DNA of 64,000 nt from assembly GCA_000155435.1 (NCBI GenBank), contig DS990265.1, positions 3,565 through 67,564 on the forward strand, given 5' to 3'. The notes under the pieces are model-generated. The model had not been told where the DNA came from, made no database searches, and saw nothing but the letters and a program-made list of their open reading frames with translations. Each line of letters starts with the position of its first letter. Within the stretch, counting starts at the first letter, position 1. The translations under genes and the position numbers were made by a program. This document shows positions 51,567 to 60,482 of this stretch, in pieces. The stretch comes from Clostridiales bacterium 1_7_47FAA (GTDB taxonomy: Bacteria; Bacillota; Clostridia; Lachnospirales; Lachnospiraceae).

Positions 51567-51616
51567 GGGCGGCAGCGGAACCAATACGGTTTCCATTGCC
51601 GCCCATACCTGTTTTT
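51567..51616 (+). terminator. Leader hairpin with T run upstream of the YitT-like gene
   Basis: GGGCGGCAGCGGAACC and GGTTTCCATTGCCGCCC form a strong stem-loop, followed a few bases later by GTTTTTAT. It lies between the promoter and the YitT ATG at 51649, so it could act as an attenuator or as a terminator of an upstream transcript. Confidence 0.6.
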
Positions 51617-51648
51617 ATCAATATTTTTTTCAGAAAGGAAGTTTTATT

Positions 51649-52344
51649 ATGAAGCAGCTGAAGAAGCTGGCTTGCCGGGCTGTCCTGGATTTAAGGATGA
51701 CATTTCCCCCAAAGACCGTGTTATCCATCATCCTTGGCACAGCCATCACCACCTTCGGGATCTACAATGTACACCGACAGGCAGATATCACGGAGGGAGG
51801 TATCCTGGGATTGATCCTTTTGTTCAATTTCTGGATAGGCATGTCATCTTCCATACTGTCACCCGTACTGGATACCTTAAGCTATGCCCTGGGGTTCAAA
51901 TACCTGGGCAGGGAGTTCCTTAAGACATCCATCTTTGCAACCATATGTATGGCCGGATTCTTCCGTTTATGGGAAATGTTCCCGCCGCTCCTCCCCAGCC
52001 TGGCAGACGCGCCGTTTACAGCCGCTCTGGTGGGCGGGTGCTTTATCGGAACAGGCTGCGGGCTTGTGGTGCGTCAGGGCGCCTCCTGCGCGGGCGATGA
52101 TGCCCTGGCCCTGGTCATCTCCAAGATCACGGGCTGCCGTATCTCCAGGGCCTACCTGCTCACGGATGTCACGGTACTGGTCTTATCCCTGTCCTACATC
52201 CCTGCAAGGCGCATCGTATATTCGCTCATCACGGTCACGGTTTCATCATTCCTCATTGATTTCATACAGAACTATGGACTTGATAAGGACGGACTTGATA
52301 AGGATGACGATGAAAATGGAGGGGAATGCAGTACGGTAACCTGA
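51649..52344 (+). CDS. YitT-like membrane protein (DUF161 N-terminal type)
   Basis: The 231-aa protein has five to six membrane segments and a central GGCFIGTGCGLVVRQGASCAGDDALALVISK resembling the YitT/YczE family signature. The C-terminus is a short acidic tail with a repeated GLDKD. An AAAGGAAG box precedes the ATG. It is controlled by a MerR-type promoter and ends at a strong terminator, as a single-gene unit. The role is unknown; a small-molecule or efflux function is possible. Confidence 0.85.
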   Translation: MKQLKKLACRAVLDLRMTFPPKTVLSIILGTAITTFGIYNVHRQADITEGGILGLILLFNFWIGMSSSILSPVLDTLSYALGFKYLGREFLKTSIFATICMAGFFRLWEMFPPLLPSLADAPFTAALVGGCFIGTGCGLVVRQGASCAGDDALALVISKITGCRISRAYLLTDVTVLVLSLSYIPARRIVYSLITVTVSSFLIDFIQNYGLDKDGLDKDDDENGGECSTVT

Positions 52345-52363
52345 TGATAAATCATATGTCATG

Positions 52364-52415
52364 AAAGCGCCCCCTGGCCTGCCTCATTGATGAGGGAAGC
52401 CAGGGGGCGCTTTTT
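52364..52415. terminator. Bidirectional terminator between YitT-like and MerR genes
   Basis: AAAGCGCCCCCTGGC and GCCAGGGGGCGCTTTTT make a 15-bp GC-rich stem with a 22-base loop. It serves convergent genes on both strands. Confidence 0.9.
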
Positions 52416-52454
52416 CCTGCTGATCCTGTTTCCATATTTTTCACTGTTCTATTA

Positions 52455-53291
52455 TTATATCTGCGACACAATCCTCCTGACCGGCATATATAATTCCAGA
52501 CAGAACGTGGCCCCCTCTTCCTCAAAAAAAGAGGTCATGTCATTGGCATACACCCGTCCCTCAGTCTCAATCCCGTGGCTCCGGCCCCACTGGACCATAC
52601 GGTTGATCATATCCGGGCTGGGAAGGGTCTCCCTGGATGTAAGGACCGTATAGATACACATCTTTTCCTCTGTCAGCGCATAACGGGACGGATCAAAGTC
52701 TTCCCCCAGCTGGTCTTCCAGTTCTTTATAAAACAGGAGCTGGGTGCCATGCTGGGTCAGCTCCCTTCCATTGTAAGTAAGCTCATTATAAAAATACGTC
52801 ATATCCAGACCTGAGATGGTGGAGGCCAGACGGAACCACTCCCTCAGGCCATGGTGAAGGTCCCGGCACTGCCCCATGATATAAGCTTTGGGGAACTTCC
52901 TTAGGGAATACCGGTTCAGGCACTCCTCAATGTGGTCCATATCCCTCTGGACCAGCTTCAGCCTGGCAATGGCCTGCTGGTGCATGCGTATGGTCTCTTC
53001 CTCCTCAGCCATCCGCTGCCTGATCCGTTTCCTCCTGGATTCCATGGACCTCCCGCCGCTCATAAGGCCTTCTATCTCCTCCAGGCTGGTATTCATCTTT
53101 CTCTGGTACAGGATATACATCAGCTTATATATATCGTCTTCCGAATAATATCTGTATCCGTTATCTTTTTTCCTGGCATTGATAATGCCCTTTTTCTCAT
53201 AAAAACGCAGGGCGTCCCTGCTAAGCCCCACCATCCGGGCCACATCCCCTATGAGATACTCAGCTTTTTCCTGGACATCTGTTTTCTGCAT
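52455..53291 (-). CDS. MerR family regulator with effector-binding domain
   Basis: The 278-aa protein has the MerR winged HTH (YLIGDVARMVGLSRDALRFYEKKGIINA and YRYYSEDDIYKLMYIL), the long coiled-coil dimer helix, and a C-terminal domain of about 150 residues in GyrI-like style for small-molecule binding. The ATG at 53291 follows AGAGGG by eight bases; a GTG at 53300 is less favoured. A short ORF (18 codons, strong GGGAGG site) begins 25 bases upstream and overlaps the start in another frame. The YitT-like gene across the terminator has a MerR-type promoter and is a likely target. Confidence 0.92.
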   Translation of the reverse strand: MQKTDVQEKAEYLIGDVARMVGLSRDALRFYEKKGIINARKKDNGYRYYSEDDIYKLMYILYQRKMNTSLEEIEGLMSGGRSMESRRKRIRQRMAEEEETIRMHQQAIARLKLVQRDMDHIEECLNRYSLRKFPKAYIMGQCRDLHHGLREWFRLASTISGLDMTYFYNELTYNGRELTQHGTQLLFYKELEDQLGEDFDPSRYALTEEKMCIYTVLTSRETLPSPDMINRMVQWGRSHGIETEGRVYANDMTSFFEEEGATFCLELYMPVRRIVSQI

Positions 53292-53420
53292 ATTCTTCAC
53301 CCTCTGCTTTTTTCATATTCCCTCCCAATAGATTAAAATATTCCAGCTGATTGGTCAATGGGTTCCGGGAAAGTGCAAGAGAACCGTAATAAAAATGACA
53401 GATTCTTAATATCCGCTCCA

Positions 53421-53499
53421 TTATCCACACTGCGGGACAGTCCGATAGTGGATAATGTGGATAACTTGTGGATATCTCTGTTAAAATGTTGGGGATAAG
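53421..53499. promoter_or_regulatory. Cluster of DnaA-box-like sites
   Basis: TTATCCACA at 53421-53429 and TGTGGATAA at 53456-53464 are exact DnaA boxes. AGTGGATAA (53447-53455), TGTGGATAT (53467-53475) and TGGGGATAA (53490-53498) each differ by one base. Five boxes in about 80 bases lie between the divergent MerR and radical SAM genes. The rest of the 317-base region shows no gene; no AT-rich unwinding element or dnaA gene is present. Confidence 0.7.
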
Positions 53500-53608
53500 G
53501 GGCTTTCATATGTGGATTTTCCTTTGGACATATGATAATATTTACCATATAGCCTTGTAAACCGGGGCTTTAAGCGTATACTGCATCCAATGCAGGGAAA
53601 GGGCATGT

Positions 53609-55108
53609 ATGTTGTGGAAAAGTGAGGCGGCAAAGTATAAATCCTGGAAAGAGGGTGTGATACACACCACCCTGAACCCCAAAGGTCCCGGGGCCGTGCG
53701 CATCCATCTGATACCGCCCAGATGGCGTCCTTTTAGCAAAAGCCCCTATGTGATGATACTGAACGGGTACTATATCCTTCCCCTTGGCTACTCCTGGTCC
53801 ATTCTTCTGGGGAATTTCATACGGGAGGTAAACCGGTATGAGGGCCGTCCTGTGGATGATACGGATATGGGACACATTGTTGATGCGGCGGTAAAAAAGA
53901 CCAGGTCCGTCTGGCATGTACCTGAAAAACAGCTGCGCCTTGACCTCCAGGACATGCTTTCCATGCTGTACGGGGTTGCCCGCGGCGGGGAACCTGACGG
54001 TGACATCGGGCCATTATCCCTGCGCCGGTACGCCGCCCACATGACGGCCCCCCACCGGATGGACCTGATGGTCAGCTCCATGACAAAGCAGGACGGGGCC
54101 TGGAACTGTAATCTTAAATGCCTTCACTGCTATGCCGCCGGACAGCCCCAGGCAGTGGTCAGGGAACTGGATACCGCCCAATGGAAAAAAATCATTGACT
54201 GCCTGCGCAGCGCCGGGGTTCCCCAGCTTACATTTACAGGCGGGGAGCCGACCATGAGGCCGGATCTGGTGGAGCTGGTGGATTACTCCAAGTGGTTTGT
54301 GACGCGCCTGAACACCAACGGCATCCGCCTGACGCCCCAGCTGTGCCGGGAACTGTACGAAGCCAGCCTGGACAGCGTACAGATTACCCTCTATTCCTGG
54401 AATGGGTCAATACACAACCGCCTGGTGGGGAACATGACCGCAGATAGCCATGATACCGTGGATAATGACGGAGCCAACGAAGGTAATGGGTATAACGGAG
54501 GTAATGACGGATTCAGTAAAACCACAAAAGGCATCCGGCATGCCCTGGCCGCCGGGTTGAATGTCAGTATCAATACACCACTATGCCGCGAAAACCAGGA
54601 TTATATAAAAACCCTGGAGTATTTACACAGTCTGGGGATATGTTATGTCACCTGTTCCGGGCTGATAGAGACAGGTAATGCCGCCCTGGGCGCTTCTGTA
54701 TCCAGCCAGCTCTCCATTCAGGAGATGGGGGCAATCCTGGAGGAGGCGGCTGCATTCTGTCAAAATCACGGGATGGAGTTGAGTTTCACCTCCCCTGGAC
54801 GGGCAGATCCGGAATTGTTAAGGCGGCTGGGGCTGTCTGTGCCCATGTGCGGGGCATGCCTGTCCAACATGGCCATTGCGCCGGATGGTTCCGTGGTGCC
54901 CTGCCAGAGCTGGCTGGGCAATGGGGCTGTACTGGGCAATCTCACCAGGGACGTTTGGAAGACCATCTGGAACTGCCGGACCTGTGCCGGGATCCGGTCC
55001 ATGGGGGAAGAAGAGGGTTTGCGCTGTCCGCTTAGGAAAAGTGACATGCCGGGGTGCCTTCCCACAAACCAAAACAACCAGGAGGACCAGGATCCATGCT
55101 TGAAATAG
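53609..55108 (+). CDS. Radical SAM/SPASM protein, candidate maturase of the adjacent Cys-rich protein
   Basis: The 499-aa enzyme carries the radical SAM cluster in CNLKCLHC (C167, C171, C174), LTFTGGEPTMRPDLVEL and a C-terminal SPASM-type cysteine set (CGACLSNMAIAPDGSVVPC, then C-x2-C and LRCPL...GC). Residues 40-160 are a separate N-terminal domain with a PqqD/RRE-like pattern (PYVMILNGYYILPLGYSW then helices). A 25-residue Asp/Asn/Gly-rich insert near residue 285 interrupts the barrel. AAAGGG precedes the ATG at 53609. It overlaps the start of a membrane protein with a Cys-Ala repeat tail by 13 bases. SPASM enzymes often modify peptides, so the tail is the best substrate candidate. Confidence 0.9.
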   Translation: MLWKSEAAKYKSWKEGVIHTTLNPKGPGAVRIHLIPPRWRPFSKSPYVMILNGYYILPLGYSWSILLGNFIREVNRYEGRPVDDTDMGHIVDAAVKKTRSVWHVPEKQLRLDLQDMLSMLYGVARGGEPDGDIGPLSLRRYAAHMTAPHRMDLMVSSMTKQDGAWNCNLKCLHCYAAGQPQAVVRELDTAQWKKIIDCLRSAGVPQLTFTGGEPTMRPDLVELVDYSKWFVTRLNTNGIRLTPQLCRELYEASLDSVQITLYSWNGSIHNRLVGNMTADSHDTVDNDGANEGNGYNGGNDGFSKTTKGIRHALAAGLNVSINTPLCRENQDYIKTLEYLHSLGICYVTCSGLIETGNAALGASVSSQLSIQEMGAILEEAAAFCQNHGMELSFTSPGRADPELLRRLGLSVPMCGACLSNMAIAPDGSVVPCQSWLGNGAVLGNLTRDVWKTIWNCRTCAGIRSMGEEEGLRCPLRKSDMPGCLPTNQNNQEDQDPCLK

Positions 55109-56025
55109 AAGAAAAGAAACACCATCTGCGCAACTTTTCCATCATCTGCGCCATTGGCCTTCTAATCCTTATCATTTACGTACTCTATACCAGCAGGCCG
55201 CTGGATGAGATAACGGATTACCAGGTCTACGTGGAAACGCAAAATGACGGAAGTATGGATATTACATACCGGTATGAATGGAAGGTATTAAACGATACCA
55301 GGGAAGGCCCTCTTACCTGGGTGCGCCTGGGGCTTCCCAACAACCACTGTGAGGTCACTGATTTCGGAGGCGCCATCGACCACGTGTCCAACTCCTATCT
55401 ATTCTCCGAACCCGTGTTGAAAGCATATCTGGACCGGAACTATTATAAGGACCAGACAGCCGTATTCTGGTTTACCATCCATCAGGAGGACATGCTCTGC
55501 ATGAACCGGGATGACAGCCGGAGACCATTTTATGATTTTACCCCTGGATGGTTTAATGATATCCCCATCAGACATTACACATTCATCTGGAAACAGGGGA
55601 ATTACATTGTGAGCCATAATGCGGACCGCGAGGAGGATGGTTATCTGGTCTGGGAAGGTTCCCTGAAGAAAGGGGGCACCAGGCAGATGAAGGTTTACTG
55701 CCGCCTATACGGATTTATCAATCCTGATTTAGTACAGCATCAGGACTACAGCACCGGCATATCCGGGGACAGCGGACCTGACATATCCAATGTCCTGATA
55801 ATCATACTGCTAACCGGATACCTGGGCTATAAACTCACCTGGGGCTCCGATGAAGAAAACTACAGCCGTGGGCGGGGATATTATGGCCATGGCTCCCACC
55901 GCGGAGGCGGCGGCAGCTGTGCATGCGCCTGCGCGGGGTGTGCATGTGCATGCGCATGTGCGGGCGGCGGACGGGCCGGATGCAGCAAAAAGGATTTTTA
56001 CCACCGGGAATTGCATAAAGAATAA
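55096..56025 (+). CDS. Membrane protein with eight-cysteine Cys-Ala repeat tail
   Basis: The ATG at 55096 follows AGGAGG inside the radical SAM gene and gives 309 residues. A basic start and helix (residues 14-31, FSIICAIGLLILIIYVLYT) place the N-terminus inside. Residues 35-230 form a beta-rich external domain (DYQVYVETQNDGSMDITYRYEWKVL), and a second helix (VLIIILLTGYLGYKLTWG near 238-255) returns the chain to the cytosol. The tail is Gly/Arg/Tyr-rich, then carries eight Cys spaced by Ala or Gly (residues 275-296), ending GGGRAGC-SKKDF. The Cys and Ala codons vary (tgt, tgc; gca, gcc, gcg), so the repeat is held at protein level. Confidence 0.88.
   Translation: MLEIEEKKHHLRNFSIICAIGLLILIIYVLYTSRPLDEITDYQVYVETQNDGSMDITYRYEWKVLNDTREGPLTWVRLGLPNNHCEVTDFGGAIDHVSNSYLFSEPVLKAYLDRNYYKDQTAVFWFTIHQEDMLCMNRDDSRRPFYDFTPGWFNDIPIRHYTFIWKQGNYIVSHNADREEDGYLVWEGSLKKGGTRQMKVYCRLYGFINPDLVQHQDYSTGISGDSGPDISNVLIIILLTGYLGYKLTWGSDEENYSRGRGYYGHGSHRGGGGSCACACAGCACACACAGGGRAGCSKKDFYHRELHKE
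55900..55986 (+). repeat. Coding Cys-Ala repeat segment
   Basis: Codons in this stretch alternate Cys and Ala: three Cys spaced by Ala, a Gly, four more Cys spaced by Ala, then GGGRAG and a last Cys. Flanking Gly runs give it a flexible hinge. Confidence 0.9.
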
Positions 56026-56029
56026 AAAA

Positions 56030-56083
56030 CGGGCAGACAGGCGCACATCGTTCTATAAAAACAATGCCGTTCCTGTCTGCCCG
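56030..56083. terminator. Bidirectional terminator, end of the fatty-acid operon
   Basis: CGGGCAGACAGG (56030-56041) and CCTGTCTGCCCG (56072-56083) form a 12-bp stem. On the minus strand it is followed by TTTTTTATTC, just past the stop of the nitronate monooxygenase-like gene; on the plus strand it ends the Cys-tail gene. Confidence 0.88.
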
Positions 56084-56143
56084 ATCATTCTATTCCGTTT
56101 CGAAAACCAATAAGGGCAAAAATCCGATGACACCTGAAAGATA

Positions 56144-57292
56144 TTACTCCTGTGCCTCGCCCATCAGATCATCCATTACATGCTTTACCGTGTCAATCTT
56201 CCCGGCCCGGTAAGCATTGCTTCCGCAGAACAGAAGCGCATGCTCCGTATCCCCCTCAGCTGCCTTTACAAGGGCCATGGTGATACAGTATGGAATGGTC
56301 CTTATATCGCAGTGCTCCAGACACTGGAAGCAGGATTTGATGACAGGGCGGTCCCCTGACTTAATCTGCCTGAGGAAGGGGTTCATGATGGCCCTGCCCG
56401 GCATTCCCACCGGACTCTTGGTAATCACGATGTCCTCTTTCCCCGCCTTGATATATTCCTGCTTATAAGCCTCGGAGGCATCACACTCCTCGGTGGTGAC
56501 GAACCTGGTGCCCACCTGGACACCGTCCGCCCCCAGCTCCAGCTGGTGCAGCACGTCCTCGTGGGTGTAAATCCCTCCGGCCGTGACCACCGGGATATGG
56601 CGGCCATACTTGGCGCCGTATTCCCCTACTACCTTTATGATTGCCTTCACCTCTTCGTCATAAGCAGCCTGGTCATAGGTTGCCGGAACATCCTCTGTGT
56701 CGGCGCCGTAGGAGGTGAGCTGGTCCAGTGAGAACCCAAGGTGTCCGCCGGCCAGCGGTCCTTCTATCACCACCAGGTCCGGCGCCACATGACATTTCCT
56801 GTCCCACATCTTGCAGATGACCATGGCGGACTTGGCGGAAGATACAATGGGGGCCAGCTTAATCCGGCGGGCGGGCAGCTCCTGTCCGCTCTCTTTCATT
56901 TCCGCGTAAGCGGCTTCCACATGTTCCGGAAGGGCAACCGGAAGCCCTGCGCCGGAGATGATGATGTCAGCCCCTGCCTTGACCGCTTCCTTAACCCACA
57001 TATCATAGTGCTTGGTGGCAACCATGATATTAAAACCAATGGCGCCGTCCGGGGAAATCTCCCTGGCGGCCTGCATCTCCCGGCGGATAGCCCTTAGGTT
57101 GGCCTCCACAAAATTCGTAGTAAAATCAGGTTCCCTGAAACCGATCTGGGCCGACGATATAATCCCCACCCCACCGGCAGCCGCAACCGCGCCCGCAAGC
57201 TTATGAAGGCTTATTCCAACACCCATGCCTCCCTGAATAATAGGTTTTTTAACTACTAAATCCCCAATTACCAATGGTTTTAATTCGTTCAT
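56144..57292 (-). CDS. Nitronate monooxygenase / FabK-like flavoprotein
   Basis: The 382-aa TIM-barrel FMN protein has PIIQGGMGVGISLHKLAGAVA, the FMN-binding GAGLPV and VVTAGGIYTHEDVLHQLELGADGVQVGTRFV. It is related to nitronate monooxygenase and to the enoyl-ACP reductase FabK. A C-terminal SCFQCLEHCD cysteine set is an addition to both. Its start overlaps the accDA stop by one base (TAATG) and it ends the fab operon, so a role in fatty-acid synthesis is possible but not shown. Confidence 0.88.
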   Translation of the reverse strand: MNELKPLVIGDLVVKKPIIQGGMGVGISLHKLAGAVAAAGGVGIISSAQIGFREPDFTTNFVEANLRAIRREMQAAREISPDGAIGFNIMVATKHYDMWVKEAVKAGADIIISGAGLPVALPEHVEAAYAEMKESGQELPARRIKLAPIVSSAKSAMVICKMWDRKCHVAPDLVVIEGPLAGGHLGFSLDQLTSYGADTEDVPATYDQAAYDEEVKAIIKVVGEYGAKYGRHIPVVTAGGIYTHEDVLHQLELGADGVQVGTRFVTTEECDASEAYKQEYIKAGKEDIVITKSPVGMPGRAIMNPFLRQIKSGDRPVIKSCFQCLEHCDIRTIPYCITMALVKAAEGDTEHALLFCGSNAYRAGKIDTVKHVMDDLMGEAQE

Positions 57293-59076
57293 TACATTCT
57301 CCTAAATCTAAGATACCTTTGTTCTGCCAGTTCTTCCTTTGTCATGGAAAGGCAGCGTTCAAAAAACCCTGCCATGGCGCTGTCCATGTATTCAGCAACA
57401 CGGTAAAGGTTATCCGTACATACGGGTTCTTCTTCCGGTACAATCCGTTCCACCAGTCCCAGCTTCTTAAGATCCTGGGCCGTTACTTTCATGACCTTGG
57501 CTGCATCCGGCGCTTTCTTGCTGTCCTTATACAGGATGGATGCAAATCCTTCCGGCGACAGGATGGAGTAGATTGCATTTTCCAGCATCCACACCTCATC
57601 GGCCACGGCCATGGCAAGGGCGCCGCCGCTTCCGCCTTCTCCTATCACCACGGAAAGCACAGGAACCTTCAGGTCTGACATCTCAAACAGGTTCCGCGCA
57701 ATGGCTTCCCCCTGTCCCCGTTCTTCTGCCTCCAGTCCGCAGAATGCTCCCGGAGTATCCACAAAGCACACCACAGGACGTCCAAAGCTTTCCGCCTGCT
57801 TCATGAGACGCAGGGCCTTGCGGTATCCGTCCGGCGAGGGCATGCCGAAGTTGCGCTTCAGGTTATCCTTGGTGTTCTTGCCCTTCTGCTGTCCGATTAC
57901 AGTCACGGGCATGCCGTGGAACATGGCAATCCCGCCTACAATGGCGCCGTCGTCGCCAAAATACCGGTCCCCGTGGAACTCGATGAACTCATCAAATATG
58001 GCGTTGATATAATCCGTTGCAACGGGACGGTCTGATTTCCTTGAGAGAAGGACCGTGTCCCAGGCTGTCTTTGCCGCGCCGCCCAATGTTTTCCCATCGG
58101 ATGTCTTTCCACCAGATGTCTTTCCGCCGGATGTTTTCCCACCGGACCGCGCCATTTTCCCAAGTTCATCCACAGCGGCCGCTGCCTTACCCACCGGCAG
58201 GTCCACATTCATCCTGTGGCTGCGGTGCATGTAAAGGATCTGCCCGATAACCTTTTTCTGGTCCTTACGCTCCACAATCTTATCAACAAAACCGTGTTCC
58301 AACAGGAACTCGGCACGCTGGAAGCCTTCCGGCAGCTTCTGTCCGATGGTCTGTTCAATGACCCTGGGGCCTGCAAACCCGATAAGGGCATGGGGCTCGG
58401 CAATGATGATGTCCCCCAGCATGGCAAAGCTTGCGGTAACGCCGCCCGTGGTGGGATCCGTAAGCACGCTGATAAACAGCTGCCCGGCCTCATGGTGACG
58501 CTTTAAGGCAGCGGAGGTCTTGGCCATCTGCATCAGGGATACGATTCCCTCCTGCATCCTGGCGCCGCCGGAGCAGGCGAAGATGATCACAGGAAGCTTT
58601 TCCTTTGTGGCCCGCTCCACTGCGTCTGTTATCTTCTCACCTACCACATGGCCCATGCTGCTCATGATAAAACGCGCGTCACAGACACCTACCACCGCGG
58701 GATTTCCGTCAATCATGCCTTTTCCCGTGACAATGGCTTCATTCAGACGGCTCTTTTCCCTGGCAGCCAGGACCTTCTTCTCATAGCCCGGGAAATCCAG
58801 GGGGTTGGAGAAAGGCATTTCCTTATTCCACTCCTCAAAGGTCCCCTCATCTACAAGCATCTCAATCCTGCGGTATGCGTGGACACGGAAATAGCCGCTG
58901 CATTTTGGACATACGTAGTAATTGTTCTTCACGTCCTCCACGTAGATGGGCTGGCCGCATTTGTTACATTTGCGCCACAGCCCTTCCGGGATGCCCGGCT
59001 CCTCTGCATCACCCTTTGGCGGTTTGTATTTCGTATCTATCTTTGTATACGTTTTTTTAAACATATTCCGCAACAT
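57292..59076 (-). CDS. accDA: Acetyl-CoA carboxylase carboxyltransferase, beta-alpha fusion
   Basis: The 594-aa protein fuses AccD (zinc finger C-x2-C ... C-x2-C in [10 protein letters not shown] and [22 protein letters not shown]) to AccA ([54 protein letters not shown]). Both are needed for the carboxyltransferase half reaction that makes malonyl-CoA. The join at about residues 305-330 is a linker of GGKTS-like five-residue repeats. The ATG at 59076 is chosen because AAGGA lies seven bases before it. It follows accC by 15 bases. Confidence 0.95.
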   Translation of the reverse strand: MLRNMFKKTYTKIDTKYKPPKGDAEEPGIPEGLWRKCNKCGQPIYVEDVKNNYYVCPKCSGYFRVHAYRRIEMLVDEGTFEEWNKEMPFSNPLDFPGYEKKVLAAREKSRLNEAIVTGKGMIDGNPAVVGVCDARFIMSSMGHVVGEKITDAVERATKEKLPVIIFACSGGARMQEGIVSLMQMAKTSAALKRHHEAGQLFISVLTDPTTGGVTASFAMLGDIIIAEPHALIGFAGPRVIEQTIGQKLPEGFQRAEFLLEHGFVDKIVERKDQKKVIGQILYMHRSHRMNVDLPVGKAAAAVDELGKMARSGGKTSGGKTSGGKTSDGKTLGGAAKTAWDTVLLSRKSDRPVATDYINAIFDEFIEFHGDRYFGDDGAIVGGIAMFHGMPVTVIGQQKGKNTKDNLKRNFGMPSPDGYRKALRLMKQAESFGRPVVCFVDTPGAFCGLEAEERGQGEAIARNLFEMSDLKVPVLSVVIGEGGSGGALAMAVADEVWMLENAIYSILSPEGFASILYKDSKKAPDAAKVMKVTAQDLKKLGLVERIVPEEEPVCTDNLYRVAEYMDSAMAGFFERCLSMTKEELAEQRYLRFRRM

Positions 59077-59091
59077 AGGCATTTCCTTTCA

Positions 59092-60444
59092 CTATTTCAC
59101 ATAATCCGGGAAGTACTTCTCAATAAAGCTTGTATCCGTATCACCTTCCTGGAATGCATCATTTTCCAGAATCTCGTACTGGAAGTTAATATTGGTTTCA
59201 ATTCCCTCAATAACAACCTCGCCCAGGGCGCTGCGCATCTTGGCAATGGCCGACTCCCTGTCTTTATCATACACAATCAGCTTCATCAGCATGGAATCGT
59301 AATTGGCCGGAACCTTGTAATCGCTGTAGATATGGGTGTCCACCCTGACCCCGTTGCCCCCGGGTATGTGGACATTGGTGATAAGGCCCGGACACGGCAT
59401 GAAGTTCTTTGAGGGGTTCTCGGCGTTGATACGGCACTCAATGGCATGGCCCTTAATGGTCACGTCTTCCTGGGTCACGCTTAAGGGTTCCCCTGCAGCC
59501 ACACGGATCTGCTCCTTAATCAGGTCCATGCCGGTAACCATCTCGGTCACGGGATGCTCCACCTGGATCCTGGTGTTCATTTCCATGAAATAGAAGTTCT
59601 TATCCTTGTCTAAAAGGAATTCAATGGTGCCCGCATTCTCATATCCAACGGCCTTGGCCGCCCGCACCGCGGTATCGCCCATCCTGCGCCTGAGTTCAGG
59701 GGAAATGACGTCGCAGGGAGCTTCCTCCAGCACCTTCTGGTGGCGTCTCTGGATGGAACAGTCACGTTCCCCCAGATGGACCACGTTGCCGTGCTTATCC
59801 GCCATGATCTGGAACTCCACATGCCTTGGCTTTTCAATGTATTTCTCAATATACATGGTGTCATCGGAGAAGCCCTTCACGGACTCCATCTGGGCCGCAT
59901 TGAAAAGCTCCGTAAAATCCTCTGCGCTCCTGGATATACGCATGCCTTTTCCGCCGCCGCCCGAAGACGCCTTGATCATCACCGGGAAGCCGATTGTCTT
60001 TGCCATCTCAAGGCCGTCCTGGGGGGTGTGCACCGGTTCCTTGCTGCCCGGCACCACGGGCACTTCTGCCTCCATCATGGTTTTGCGGGCTTCTGACTTG
60101 TTGCCCATCTTGCTTATGATTTCAGCGGACGGTCCGATAAAGGTAATGTTACATTCCGCACACAGCTTGGCAAATTTGGCGTTCTCTGAAAGGAAGCCAA
60201 ATCCCGGATGGATGGCGTCGGCCTTCATGGCAACGGTTGCAGCCAGGATGCGCTCCATATTCAGATAGCTCTGGCCAGAGACAGCAGGCCCGATACAGAT
60301 GGCTTCATCAGCCAGCAATGTATGAAGGCAGTCCTTATCCGCCTCAGAATACACGGCAACGGTCTGTATGCCCATCTCACGGCATGCACGGATGATACGG
60401 ACCGCAATCTCACCTCTATTGGCAATCAAAATCTTGTTAAACAT
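59092..60444 (-). CDS. accC: Biotin carboxylase subunit of acetyl-CoA carboxylase
   Basis: AccC carboxylates biotin on AccB with ATP and bicarbonate. The 450-aa protein has the start MFNKILIANRGEIAVRIIRAC, the ATP-grasp loop IKASSGGGGKGMRI, KYIEKPRHVEFQIM, and the MEMNTRIQVEHPVTEMVTGMD active-site block. Length is normal. It lies 38 bases after fabZ in the fab operon. Confidence 0.97.
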   Translation of the reverse strand: MFNKILIANRGEIAVRIIRACREMGIQTVAVYSEADKDCLHTLLADEAICIGPAVSGQSYLNMERILAATVAMKADAIHPGFGFLSENAKFAKLCAECNITFIGPSAEIISKMGNKSEARKTMMEAEVPVVPGSKEPVHTPQDGLEMAKTIGFPVMIKASSGGGGKGMRISRSAEDFTELFNAAQMESVKGFSDDTMYIEKYIEKPRHVEFQIMADKHGNVVHLGERDCSIQRRHQKVLEEAPCDVISPELRRRMGDTAVRAAKAVGYENAGTIEFLLDKDKNFYFMEMNTRIQVEHPVTEMVTGMDLIKEQIRVAAGEPLSVTQEDVTIKGHAIECRINAENPSKNFMPCPGLITNVHIPGGNGVRVDTHIYSDYKVPANYDSMLMKLIVYDKDRESAIAKMRSALGEVVIEGIETNINFQYEILENDAFQEGDTDTSFIEKYFPDYVK

Positions 60445-60482
60445 CGGTATTCTCCCTCGATTCCCAAACTATTTAGTCTGTA

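Noticed and set aside
53421-53499. Chromosomal origin oriC
   Set aside because: DnaA boxes are present, but there is no dnaA or dnaN nearby, no AT-rich unwinding tract, and the neighbours are not origin genes.
53333-53548. 71-residue minus-strand ORF over the DnaA boxes
   Set aside because: No ribosome site, no recognisable domain, and it covers the regulatory region upstream of the MerR gene.
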